Of a stretch of DNA of 62,080 nucleotides, positions 44,491 through 52,265 are shown in pieces. The notes beneath the pieces are model-generated. The model had not been told where the DNA came from, searched no databases, and was given only the letters and a program-made list of their open reading frames with translations. The translations under genes were made by a program, and so were the position numbers. The DNA lies in NCBI GenBank assembly GCA_002722155.1, contig PBKS01000008.1, positions 1 to 62,080 on the forward strand, in the 5' to 3' direction. The first letter of the stretch is position 1, and every line of letters begins with the position of its first letter. This DNA comes from Chloroflexota bacterium (GTDB taxonomy: Bacteria > Chloroflexota > Dehalococcoidia > Lucifugimonadales > UBA826).

Positions 44491-44790
44491 ATGCAACAAG
44501 ACCGAGCCCCAAAGTGGACCTTTATAACGAACCACGGCCTAGTATTGAGCTATATATTTCATCACCCTACTAGCACTGCTAGAGAAATTGCGAACCACAT
44601 TGGCGTCACTGAGAGGACAACGCATAAAATAATATCTGACCTAGAGCAAGAAGGGTATATTCGGAGAAGAAAAATAGGTCGTAGAAATGTATATAGTGTT
44701 GACCCTCAATTGCCATTACGACACCACACAAAGACTGACATAATGGTCGAAGACTTGCTGGAATCTTTAACATCCCAAATCAAAACATAA
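44491..44790 (+). CDS. Small winged helix-turn-helix regulator
   Basis: The 99-residue protein is little more than one winged-helix domain: LSYIFHHPTSTAREIANHIGVTERTTHKIISDL (read in pieces, helices 1-3), then EGYIRRRKIGRRNVYSV as the wing. It resembles the MarR/TrmB-like HTH group. No ligand domain is present. The frame extends upstream to a TTG, but the ATG at 44491 has GAGG eight bases before it. It ends 65 bases upstream of tRNA-His and 11 bases before a palindrome at 44801, a likely binding site. Targets are unknown. Confidence 0.78.
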   Translation: MQQDRAPKWTFITNHGLVLSYIFHHPTSTAREIANHIGVTERTTHKIISDLEQEGYIRRRKIGRRNVYSVDPQLPLRHHTKTDIMVEDLLESLTSQIKT

Positions 44791-44800
44791 CTTATAATAA

Positions 44801-44819
44801 GGTCAATCCTAAATTGACC
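44801..44819. promoter_or_regulatory. Palindrome over the tRNA-His -35 region
   Basis: GGTCAAT and ATTGACC form perfect 7-base arms around CCTAA. The right arm contains the candidate -35 TTGACC of the tRNA-His promoter. There is no T-run after it, so it is unlikely to be a terminator for the preceding winged-helix gene. An operator bound by that regulator is plausible but inferred. Confidence 0.45.
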
Positions 44820-44843
44820 CCTGTTCAAAGGTGATGCTAGACT
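44814..44843 (+). promoter_or_regulatory. Candidate tRNA-His promoter
   Basis: TTGACC (44814-44819) and TAGACT (44838-44843) are spaced by 18 bases. The predicted start near 44850 lies just before the tRNA 5' end at 44856, as usual for a tRNA gene. The overlapping palindrome may control it. Confidence 0.5.
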
Positions 44844-44855
44844 TTTCGCTGCTGT

Positions 44856-44933
44856 GGTGAGCGTGGCCAAGTAGGTTAAGGCGCCAGGTTGTGGCCCTGG
44901 AGATCGAGGGTTCGAATCCCTTCGCTCACCCCA
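44856..44933 (+). tRNA. tRNA-His (anticodon GTG)
   Basis: A full cloverleaf is visible. Acceptor stem GTGAGCG (44857-44863) pairs with CGCTCAC (44923-44929). The anticodon stem CCAGG/CCTGG encloses TTGTGGC, anticodon GTG. The T-loop is TTCGAAT. The extra G at 44856 faces C at 44930, the G-1:C73 pair that marks tRNA-His. The CCA end is encoded (44931-44933). Confidence 0.97.
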
Positions 44934-44982
44934 TTCAAAATAAAAGATAGGCCTCACTAAATAGAGGCATTTGGGAACCTAA

Positions 44983-46137
44983 TTGACTAAACACAACAGA
45001 ATATTAAATGTTTTAAAAGAAGGGGATTCAAACGGTGACGGATGGTCATTAGAGCTTAACACCTCTCAAGGGAGGACAGTTTTCGCCGTCGCAGTTGCCC
45101 AAAGTGTCCATAGGAGCAGGACGGGGCCAACTTGGTCTTACATTTTTGAAAATCAAGGATGGACTTCCATAGATTTAGGCACCCCTGGATCGTACGACGC
45201 ACTAAAGGTCGCATACTCAACTATAGGCCTCGCACCATCTGATATAAAAAGAGTGATAATTAGTCACGGACATTCGGATCACGACGGAACAGTTACTGAT
45301 TTTATGCGGGACTCTAAAGCAGAACTATGGGCCCACGAAACTTATAAACCACTTAAAAAATACATCCCTTGGGAGATCCATTATAAAAAAGGCTCCTTAC
45401 TTCATAAGGAATTAAATCGCATCGCAGAAGAGAAAATTCAACCCTATTATGAACCAGATGCAGCTAGAGAAGCTACGGATCAAAAATATTTCGAGGAAAG
45501 AAGTCAAACCGAAGTAGCAAGAGATCTACGAGATGGGTACGAATTATCAGATCTGAAAATAATGAGTACTCCTGGGCATTCCCCAGACCAAATTTGTTTA
45601 TTACTGGATGATTTTATATTTACTGGAGACCATATATTGCCTGAAATAACTCCTCACCCCACCGGCAAAATGGTATTCAGAACCAGCATATTAGAAAATC
45701 TTCCCGATTTTCTCCGGGATCCATCGGAGTTCTATGGACTGGGTACTTATCTTAATTCCTTAGGAAAAGTCATTAAACTCGGTCCCAATTACACAATTTT
45801 GCCTGCACACCGCCTTTACAACAAATCAAGGTTTAACTGGCAGGGAATAGAACGAGCAAAGCAAATAATAAAGCATCATGAACATAGGTTAGATAGTATG
45901 CTTAACAAGTTACAAAACAATACGTCTAATCTGGAAGAAACCACCAGGGGGATATTCGAACGCAGTAAACTTTTAGGGCCAAACCTATATGCGGCTATGT
46001 CAGAGATAGTAGCCCACCTAGAATTTTTGGAAGATACGGGAGACATAGCCATTGGCGCCTCTGGGGATATTTCAAAGCAGGGAACAGGAACTAACTACAA
46101 AACGTACATTTCGAGACTTGTAGATCCGAACCTTTAA
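44983..46137 (+). CDS. Metallo-beta-lactamase-fold hydrolase
   Basis: The 384-residue protein has the MBL metal motif HGHSDH (H95, H97, D99, H100), the later histidine in TPGHSPDQICLLL near residue 200, and FTGDHILPEITPH near residue 220. These give a complete dinuclear metal site. A helical C-terminal extension (residues 285-384) is added, as in glyoxalase II-like or lactonase-type proteins. The start must be TTG, since a stop codon precedes it directly and no ATG is near; GGGA lies six bases upstream. It follows tRNA-His by 49 bases. Substrate is unknown. Confidence 0.87.
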   Translation: MTKHNRILNVLKEGDSNGDGWSLELNTSQGRTVFAVAVAQSVHRSRTGPTWSYIFENQGWTSIDLGTPGSYDALKVAYSTIGLAPSDIKRVIISHGHSDHDGTVTDFMRDSKAELWAHETYKPLKKYIPWEIHYKKGSLLHKELNRIAEEKIQPYYEPDAAREATDQKYFEERSQTEVARDLRDGYELSDLKIMSTPGHSPDQICLLLDDFIFTGDHILPEITPHPTGKMVFRTSILENLPDFLRDPSEFYGLGTYLNSLGKVIKLGPNYTILPAHRLYNKSRFNWQGIERAKQIIKHHEHRLDSMLNKLQNNTSNLEETTRGIFERSKLLGPNLYAAMSEIVAHLEFLEDTGDIAIGASGDISKQGTGTNYKTYISRLVDPNL

Positions 46138-46347
46138 ATATATAGCTACAAGACAATTGGGATTAATTACCTGGCGGAGATATATTTATATAACTCAATT
46201 AAAATTACCTGCACCTAATTACTCAAAAATAAATTAACTATTTAAAGAACTAATCAAGAGTTATGTCGCAATATTCGAACTAATGAAACTTGGAAATAAG
46301 CAATACACAACGTTAAATCATTATTAATTTAGATATAGGAAGCAATT
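46138..46347. other. AT-rich intergenic gap
   Basis: These 210 bases between the MBL hydrolase and an alpha/beta hydrolase are very AT-rich and have no open frame or hairpin I can support. The 3' part must hold the promoter of the hydrolase, whose SD AGGAAG lies just before 46348. Confidence 0.35.
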
Positions 46348-47124
46348 ATGCCTTTTGCTGATAATGACGGGGTGAAAATCCATTATCACACCACCGGAAG
46401 CGGTCCATCGATTGTTCTCATGCACGGATTTATGGGGGACATCGGATCATGGTATAAATTAGGATATCCCGATACCCTCTCACCCAATCACACAGTTATC
46501 ACCGTGGACGCCCGCGGACATGGCGAAAGCGATAAACCTTACGACCCGATGGACTATATAGATAAAACTATGGCAACGGATGTGATAGCCGTACTTGATG
46601 ATATGGATATAAAAAAATCACACTATTTCGGGTTCTCAATGGGAAGCCGAATCGGTTTTGAGCTTGCTGCTCACTACCAGAAACGGTTCATATCTTTTAT
46701 ATTGGGAGGTCAAACCCCGGGCATCAGAAATGAGCATGGTAATGAATCCACGAAGAAAAGAATAGCCTTATTTGAAAAGGGCTCTGAGGAAGTAGCGAGA
46801 GTTATGTCAAGGTCTAGAAAAGAATATGACAGCTATCTCGAACCCACCTTAAACGGAGATATAAAAGCTTATATAGCTAAAACCAAGGCAATTGCAATGA
46901 GGGAAGATATTTCCCAACATCTTCTCGACCTTGAAGTTCCTTGCCTGATATACGCTGGGGAAGAAGATTTACTTTCCCATGATTCAGCAGAAGAACATGC
47001 AGCCAAAATGCCAACAGCTCAATTCGTGACCCTACCAGGATTGAATCATATGGAATCCATAGCCAGAACAGACCTAGTCTTCCCGATCATCAACAAATTT
47101 TTAAATGAATTCTCTAAAACTTGA
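46348..47124 (+). CDS. Alpha/beta hydrolase (paralogue of the 49048-49821 gene)
   Basis: The 258-residue protein is a classical alpha/beta hydrolase: oxyanion segment LMHGFMGD, VDARGHGESDKPYD loop, nucleophile S97 in GFSMGS, acid in GEEDLLSHD and histidine in LNHMES. It is cytosolic. It is clearly related to the gene at 49048-49821, sharing the start MPFADNDGV/MHFANNSGV and the DKPYD loop. AGGAAG lies six bases before the ATG. It may open a lactone or ester in the same pathway as the aldolase and flavin reductase next to it. Confidence 0.9.
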   Translation: MPFADNDGVKIHYHTTGSGPSIVLMHGFMGDIGSWYKLGYPDTLSPNHTVITVDARGHGESDKPYDPMDYIDKTMATDVIAVLDDMDIKKSHYFGFSMGSRIGFELAAHYQKRFISFILGGQTPGIRNEHGNESTKKRIALFEKGSEEVARVMSRSRKEYDSYLEPTLNGDIKAYIAKTKAIAMREDISQHLLDLEVPCLIYAGEEDLLSHDSAEEHAAKMPTAQFVTLPGLNHMESIARTDLVFPIINKFLNEFSKT

Positions 47125-47141
47125 AGGTTATCTACCTTCAA
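47121..47141. terminator. Palindrome between convergent genes, possible shared terminator
   Basis: TTGAAGGT and ACCTTCAA form perfect 8-base arms around TATCT. The stop codons of both converging genes (47122-47124 on plus, 47128-47130 on minus) lie inside it. No strong T-run follows on either side, so termination efficiency is uncertain. Confidence 0.55.
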
Positions 47142-47802
47142 TATATTGATCCAGGTTAAAGTTCTCACTGTTGACCCATTCCATCATTTCCGATTCACGC
47201 GCAGTGACGTTTTCCGCCTCACCAATGACGTGATCAACTAACCCTATTGGAAAAACGACCACCCCATTCATATCTGCATGGACTACATCTCCCACATTTA
47301 CTAGAACACCTCCAACTTCCACTGGCACATTGGTTTCATCAAGACCGAAATTACCGTGAGCAGGCACCAATCCAACCGAGAACATTTGAAAACCCATTTC
47401 ATGAACAGTTTCAACGTCTCGGACTCCGCCATCAGTCACCAAACCGACAGCTCCAACTTTCTTTGCCACTGTAGCCATTCCGTCTCCAAAGTGACAGCCA
47501 TGGTGCGGCCTGGGACCAATATCCTTAGCCACTATAACCGCAGGCACTGGCATAGCCTCAATGGTTTTCAGACAGTCATGCCAACCAGATCTACTTTTCT
47601 GCTTGCCAGTCGTGGTCGTGTTCAAAGTCGCAGTTACCGCCTGACCCACCATTATCCCCATATCAGGAAATTGACATCTTATATCCCAACCCATAAATCC
47701 CTCTGTATTGAGCCTAGAGGGGTGGGTCTCAACCGCGTTAGCTACAGTAGGAGTATCTATCTCCTTTAATTTCCTTATTTGGTCTTCTGATAAATATTTC
47801 AA
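47128..47802 (-). CDS. RraA-like aldolase/decarboxylase
   Basis: The 224-residue protein belongs to the RraA/HMG aldolase family, which splits 4-hydroxy-4-methyl-2-oxoglutarate-type acids or decarboxylates oxaloacetate. It has the core VGLVTDGGVRDVE with the metal-site R-D pair, and GDVVHADMNGVVVFP near the C-terminus. Length is slightly over the usual 160 because of an N-terminal helical extension. True RraA inhibits RNase E, but in a catabolic cluster the aldolase reading is better. It follows the Old Yellow Enzyme gene by 30 bases. Confidence 0.85.
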   Translation of the reverse strand: MKYLSEDQIRKLKEIDTPTVANAVETHPSRLNTEGFMGWDIRCQFPDMGIMVGQAVTATLNTTTTGKQKSRSGWHDCLKTIEAMPVPAVIVAKDIGPRPHHGCHFGDGMATVAKKVGAVGLVTDGGVRDVETVHEMGFQMFSVGLVPAHGNFGLDETNVPVEVGGVLVNVGDVVHADMNGVVVFPIGLVDHVIGEAENVTARESEMMEWVNSENFNLDQYIEGR

Positions 47803-47832
47803 GTGAACTCCTTATTTGAAGATTGTGCTAGA

Positions 47833-49017
47833 TTAAATTTTAAAATCCCCATTGTCTGAACCTGGGAAATAGGTGGAAGGGACTACATCTTTTACAGAAT
47901 TAAACCTTTTCTCCAGCCAGTAATCATAAGCAGGAGGAGTTACAGCGAAGGCTTCTTCCACACCAAGTTTTAAGGCAGCATCAAGGGCCCAATTCGGATT
48001 ATGCAGGAATTCTCTTGCAATCGCTATCAGATCTGCCTGGCCAGACTGAAGAATTTCTTCGGCCTGCTCGGCGTGAACAATCAGACCCACTGCCATACTC
48101 ATTAAATCTGTTTCTTTACGTATTTTTTCAGCGTATGGAACTTGATATCCGTATCCCACAGGACCTGCGCTTATAACCGGGCTGCCACGCATGCCACCTG
48201 AAGAACAATCAACTACATCAACCCCTTTTTCCTTAACTAATTTAGAAAAGCGGACACTTTCATCAGGCCCCCAACCCGCATCGTCTTCAACCGATAGACG
48301 AATAAACAGAGGCTTTTCTTTAGGCCAATTTCCTCTCACTGCTTCAGCTATTTCCAGAGGAAGACGCATCCTTTTGGATTCTGACCCTCCATATTCATCC
48401 GTTCTCAGATTAGCTTTCGGTGATAAAAATTGGTGCAGGAGGTAGCCATGGGCCGCATGTATCTCCAAAACATCAAATCCAGCCTCGTTAGCTCTCCTAG
48501 CAGCTTCACTCCAGTTTTCTATAGTTTTTTGTATCTCTCCAAACGACAATGCCCGGGGAATCGGTTCCGTTTCACTAGAACCTATCGCACTAGGAGCTAC
48601 CAGTTCCCAATCGTCCCAATCATCCACTCCTGCCTTAATAGCACCTTCCTCAGTCAGAGGAGCACCGCCCTCCCAAGGACGAAATCGCCGCGCTTTCCTA
48701 CCGCTGTGTCCGAGCTGGATTGCCGGTATAGAATTTTGCGAACGAATAAAATCTGCGAGTCTTTTAAAATGTTCTATATAGCTGTCATCCCAAAGTCCCG
48801 TATCCCCCGCAGTACCACACCCACGTCTCTCCACCTTGGTGGATTCTATAAACACAAGCCCTGCACCTCCAGCAGCAAATCGACCAACATTCATTAAATG
48901 CCAATCAGTCGGGTAACCTTTTACTGCTGCGTATTGATGCATGGGGGCAACAACAATTCTATTTTTCAGCCTGACGTCACGTATTTTAATGGGCTGAAAC
49001 AGTAAGGGCGTACCCAT
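47833..49017 (-). CDS. Old Yellow Enzyme family NADH:flavin oxidoreductase (YqjM-like)
   Basis: This 394-residue FMN barrel reduces activated C=C bonds. It has the QLGHSGRKA segment near residue 100, the EIHAAHGYLLHQFLSP core with its histidine pair, and AVGLIVHAEQAEEIL at the phosphate end. The C-terminal IAIAREFLHNPNWAL also fits YqjM/NamA-type enzymes, though the protein is longer than YqjM. It is 30 bases downstream of the second alpha/beta hydrolase and 30 bases upstream of the RraA-like gene, forming a three-gene set. Confidence 0.92.
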   Translation of the reverse strand: MGTPLLFQPIKIRDVRLKNRIVVAPMHQYAAVKGYPTDWHLMNVGRFAAGGAGLVFIESTKVERRGCGTAGDTGLWDDSYIEHFKRLADFIRSQNSIPAIQLGHSGRKARRFRPWEGGAPLTEEGAIKAGVDDWDDWELVAPSAIGSSETEPIPRALSFGEIQKTIENWSEAARRANEAGFDVLEIHAAHGYLLHQFLSPKANLRTDEYGGSESKRMRLPLEIAEAVRGNWPKEKPLFIRLSVEDDAGWGPDESVRFSKLVKEKGVDVVDCSSGGMRGSPVISAGPVGYGYQVPYAEKIRKETDLMSMAVGLIVHAEQAEEILQSGQADLIAIAREFLHNPNWALDAALKLGVEEAFAVTPPAYDYWLEKRFNSVKDVVPSTYFPGSDNGDFKI

Positions 49018-49047
49018 TTTATCTCCTATATATTTTCGAACTTTTAT

Positions 49048-49821
49048 CTACCGAACGTTAGAAAGGAAGTTTAAAACATGTGGAAGCAAAACGTCACTTC
49101 TTTCCATGACCTCTCGATGATCAAGACCAGGTAATGATAACCATGTCACGTTAGGCATATGTTTCACACATTCTTCCGCGCCTGGATACAGCCCGTCTTT
49201 ATCACCACAGTATACAAGACACGGCATCGTCATTGTGGGAAGAACTCCCGATATGTCTGGCCGATCTCTAAGCGCCAAACTAGCTGCAATTATTGCCTCT
49301 GAGTCATTAGATAACAAATGAGCTAGCTCTCTTTCATCCGGAGCGGGTGACATCCCTCCGACATAAACATCCATTCCATGCTCAAGGGATTCCAAAATTA
49401 GGTCCAGAGCCTTGACCCCCGGTTCAATTTCTAGATTCCTGAGAGGATACGGGTGCATTCCCCCAATAATTAATGAGAGAACCCTTTGCGGAAAAGCTTC
49501 TGCCAAGCCAAAACCGATACTGCCTCCCATCGAGTAGCCCATGTAATGGGCCTTTTCTATATCTTCCTTGTCCATAACAGAAATAATGTCAGAAGCCATT
49601 ATTTTTCGGTCGTACGAGGAAGCATCATATGGCTTATCGCTAGTTCCGTGCCCACGAGCGTCAATTGAAATTACCCGAAAATTTTTACTTAATTCCTCCA
49701 CATACCCATACCAATCCCATTTATCCAACTTGCTAGTAAGGCCATGTTGGAGGATTAATGAGGGGCCTTCACCACTGATCTTATAATTGATTTGAACCCC
49801 GGAGTTATTTGCAAAATGCAT
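49048..49821 (-). CDS. Alpha/beta hydrolase (paralogue of the 46348-47124 gene)
   Basis: The 257-residue protein has the alpha/beta hydrolase layout: QHGLTSKLDKW, IDARGHGTSDKPYD, nucleophile S97 in GYSMGGSIG, acid in GDKDGLYP and histidine in LDHREV. Its nucleophile falls at the same residue as in the gene at 46348, and the loops match, so the two arose by duplication. It is the first gene of the set hydrolase, Old Yellow Enzyme, RraA-like aldolase. The substrate is unknown. Confidence 0.9.
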   Translation of the reverse strand: MHFANNSGVQINYKISGEGPSLILQHGLTSKLDKWDWYGYVEELSKNFRVISIDARGHGTSDKPYDASSYDRKIMASDIISVMDKEDIEKAHYMGYSMGGSIGFGLAEAFPQRVLSLIIGGMHPYPLRNLEIEPGVKALDLILESLEHGMDVYVGGMSPAPDERELAHLLSNDSEAIIAASLALRDRPDISGVLPTMTMPCLVYCGDKDGLYPGAEECVKHMPNVTWLSLPGLDHREVMERSDVLLPHVLNFLSNVR

Positions 49822-49908
49822 AATTCATTCGCTCCGATATCAATATTACAAAATAGTCGTGTAGGAACAATTATATGATTCCTGAATCATAGGGTAGGGA
49901 CCGAAGAA

Positions 49909-49950
49909 AAAAGTCCGCCACCTTTGTAGACTTAAAAGTAACGGACTTCA
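49909..49950 (-). terminator. Rho-independent terminator of the 136-residue gene
   Basis: Read on the minus strand, AAGTCCG pairs with CGGACTT, followed by a run of T. The long inner loop can add an imperfect stem (ACTTT with AAAGGT). It lies about 30 bases after the stop at 49979 and should end that transcript. Confidence 0.8.
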
Positions 49951-49978
49951 GTTTAATATAGGCCATTCAAATAAACTA

Positions 49979-50389
49979 TTACTTCCACTCCCATAGTTCC
50001 CATGTTGCGTTTCCCGCCCCGTCAACATCCCAGTTGAAAACTACAGCGGCGCCATTTAGGTTTGCCAATGAAGGGGCTGAAGCTTTGAAATACGCCATTC
50101 CCTTGAAAGTAGCTCCCCCATCTTCTGTGAACGAACCAACACCTGTGGCTGAGAATGTAGCCATACCATCTGCAACCATAATAACCCCAGCATCCGGACA
50201 CTCCCCTCGAATTATTCCATCCGCTCCGACCTCCGAATAGTACGTGGACATCGCCTGAAGGACTTCCACTCCTGCCAAAGTACCAGACCCACTTGGAACG
50301 ACGACTTCAAATTTGGGGTTACCGCCATTTGATGGCAAAACCTTCTGTGTTGATACGCATTTCAGGGACCCTATTTTTTCTGCTCCCAT
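49979..50389 (-). CDS. Hypothetical protein, 136 residues, strongly signalled for expression
   Basis: I do not recognise this protein. It has no signal peptide. After residue 25 it alternates glycine, hydrophobic and acidic residues (GAGVEVL, GVGSFTEDGGATFKGMAYF), which suggests an all-beta barrel. Only two cysteines occur (C11 and one near residue 64). It ends in NATWELWEWK. A near-perfect SD (TAGGAGGT, five bases before ATG), a strong terminator, and a duplicated 12-base promoter element make it look like a highly expressed single gene. Function is unknown; a calycin-like or DUF3224-like fold is one guess. Confidence 0.8.
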   Translation of the reverse strand: MGAEKIGSLKCVSTQKVLPSNGGNPKFEVVVPSGSGTLAGVEVLQAMSTYYSEVGADGIIRGECPDAGVIMVADGMATFSATGVGSFTEDGGATFKGMAYFKASAPSLANLNGAAVVFNWDVDGAGNATWELWEWK

Positions 50390-50429
50390 ATGTTGACCTC
50401 CTAGCCAATATTTTTAAATTAGGGGCGGA

Positions 50430-50470
50430 TGTTATCAAAAATAGCAACAAGCAGGAACTGTTATCAAAAA
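50430..50470 (-). promoter_or_regulatory. Duplicated 12-base element, possible tandem promoters
   Basis: TGTTATCAAAAA occurs at 50430-50441 and again at 50459-50470, 29 bases apart. On the minus strand each copy gives TTGATA, a good -35 box. The upstream one is followed after 18 bases by TATTTT, the other after 17 bases by an A/T run. Both point to the 136-residue gene. They could equally be two binding sites for a regulator. Confidence 0.45.
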
Positions 50471-50584
50471 ATCCGATATAGGCAATTAACTTGCGAGGAT
50501 TAAAATATAGGGACTTCAATCTATAGGCTTCATTATAAGAAGGATATTGCTGGATAGTGCCATAAAGTTTCTTAAGCTCCGATA

Positions 50585-50648
50585 CCTATAAACATATTTC
50601 CCAACTAATTTCTCTCCTATTTGGTACAATTCTGTTCCTATAAACATA
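50585..50648 (+). repeat. 12-base direct repeat upstream of tRNA-Arg
   Basis: CCTATAAACATA occurs at 50585-50596 and 50637-50648. The second copy ends five bases before the tRNA 5' end. Each contains TATAAA, which could act as a -10 box. No clear -35 box was found. Confidence 0.35.
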
Positions 50649-50652
50649 CCGT

Positions 50653-50728
<76 letters not shown>

Positions 50729-50745
50729 TGGAAAAGGAAGTCAGA

Positions 50746-51729
50746 ATGGGTACATTTGGTAGCAATGACTACAAATTCGAAGTTGTCGAAAATTTCTTCA
50801 AAAGGCCAAAAGGCTGGCCGTTTGTAGAAGTCGCTGACGTTGCAGTTGATAGAGATGACAACGTATATGTTTTCAACCGAGGACCATACGCTGCAATTAT
50901 GATTTTCGACAAATCGGGCGAATACCTAGGGGGCTGGGGAAAGATAGCCTTCGACTTCATAGTTCCGCACGGAGTTAGCATAGGACCTGACGGTTCCGTA
51001 TACACAAGTGATACAGGTGACCACACAGTTAGAAAATGGACGAAGGACGGCAAGTCGTTAATGACACTGGGACGACCTTTAACAAATACCCCAGAACAAA
51101 GTGGTATCCCATTTAACAGGCCAACTCATTTCACAGTAGCCTCTAATGGCGATCTTTATGCATCGGACGGCTATGGAAATTCACATATCCATTGTTTCGA
51201 TGCTGAAGGAAATTTGAAATTTTCATGGGGCGGACACGGCAGTGGACCAGGTGAATTTGACACTATCCATAGCGTGTATGTCGATATTGATGACGGTGAC
51301 AAAATCTATGCTACTGACAGATATAACAACAGAATCCAATATTTCTCTAAAGCAGGTGAATTTCTTGGGGAATGGACCAATGTGAATTTGCCAAATGACG
51401 TACGCAAAGGGCCTGATGGCAATTTCTATGTAGCAGAACTAGACCACCGCGTAAGCATATTGGATAGTTCTGGCAATTTACTCTCCAGGTGGGGGGACGT
51501 TGGAGCGAATGTGGACGATTCTGAAACAGGATCGGGTTTACCTGACTCTCCAAGCAGAAATCCGATGATAGTAGGGAAAATAAAGCACGAACCAGGTGCT
51601 GGTTTATTTGGTGCTCCTCACGGAATTGCCGTGGACTCCGAAGGAAGTTTTTATGTCTCAGAAGTTAGTGAGACATTTCTTGGCATCGATAGGGGCGATC
51701 GTTGCGTTCAAAAATTTGTAAGGGTATAG
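50746..51729 (+). CDS. NHL-repeat beta-propeller protein
   Basis: The 327-residue protein is built of NHL repeats such as VADVAVDRDDNVYVFNRG, PHGVSIGPDGSVYTSDTG and PHGIAVDSEGSFYVSEV, with about six blades. It resembles the propeller of peptidyl-alpha-hydroxyglycine lyases, but catalytic residues were not verified. It has no signal peptide. The frame opens at an ATG at 50728 that shares its A with the tRNA CCA end. The ATG at 50746 has AAGGAAG five bases before it and was chosen. Related proteins lie at 60148 and 61169. Confidence 0.88.
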   Translation: MGTFGSNDYKFEVVENFFKRPKGWPFVEVADVAVDRDDNVYVFNRGPYAAIMIFDKSGEYLGGWGKIAFDFIVPHGVSIGPDGSVYTSDTGDHTVRKWTKDGKSLMTLGRPLTNTPEQSGIPFNRPTHFTVASNGDLYASDGYGNSHIHCFDAEGNLKFSWGGHGSGPGEFDTIHSVYVDIDDGDKIYATDRYNNRIQYFSKAGEFLGEWTNVNLPNDVRKGPDGNFYVAELDHRVSILDSSGNLLSRWGDVGANVDDSETGSGLPDSPSRNPMIVGKIKHEPGAGLFGAPHGIAVDSEGSFYVSEVSETFLGIDRGDRCVQKFVRV

Positions 51730-51842
51730 GCCTGTTTTTGTACCCACTGGTAGGCCTTAGATTAAAAATGCAAAATACTCTTACCTTTCTATTCGAATTA
51801 ATTGATACTGATTCACATCCAGTTAGGTTGTAGAATCATCTT

Positions 51843-52265
51843 ATGAATAAGATCCGGGCGTTTGAATCGACATATTTGTTTTGCTTGAAAATACTATCGG
51901 GAATAATTCCTGTATTAGGAAATAAAAGACCATTTATGTGGTTTATGGTAACCAGTGAGAAAGCTCTCAAAAAACCCTTATTCGGATGCCAAATGTGCGG
52001 ACAATGCATTCTTCATTCGACTGGAATGGTATGCCCTATGGGATGTCCCAAAACCCTTAGAAATGGCCCTTGCGGTGGTGTGAGAAGCAATGGGAATTGT
52101 GAAATAAAGCCAGACATGAAATGTGTATGGGTTAGAGCCTGGGATAATTCGACCCAAATGGCAGTTTTCTCTGACTCCATTAAAGAGATACAGCCTCAAC
52201 TTGATCACAGTTTATCCGGAACCTCTGCTTGGATTAATGATATAGGCAAAAAAAATGACTCCTAA
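51843..52265 (+). CDS. metV: MetV-like methylenetetrahydrofolate reductase C-terminal-domain protein
   Basis: This 140-residue protein has the cysteine-rich MTHFR C-terminal domain (PF12225 type): GCQMCGQC, VCPMGCPK, NGPCGG, then C in GNCEI and KCVW, enough for Fe-S clusters. In acetogens MetV is the partner of MetF. The N-terminal 35 residues are hydrophobic and less conserved; ATG codons at residues 32 and 35 are alternative starts. Its end overlaps metF by 11 bases, so the two are translated together. Confidence 0.86.
   Translation: MNKIRAFESTYLFCLKILSGIIPVLGNKRPFMWFMVTSEKALKKPLFGCQMCGQCILHSTGMVCPMGCPKTLRNGPCGGVRSNGNCEIKPDMKCVWVRAWDNSTQMAVFSDSIKEIQPQLDHSLSGTSAWINDIGKKNDS

Noticed and set aside
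44801-44819. Terminator of the winged-helix gene
   Set aside because: The palindrome has no T-run after it and overlaps a likely -35 box, so an operator is a better reading.
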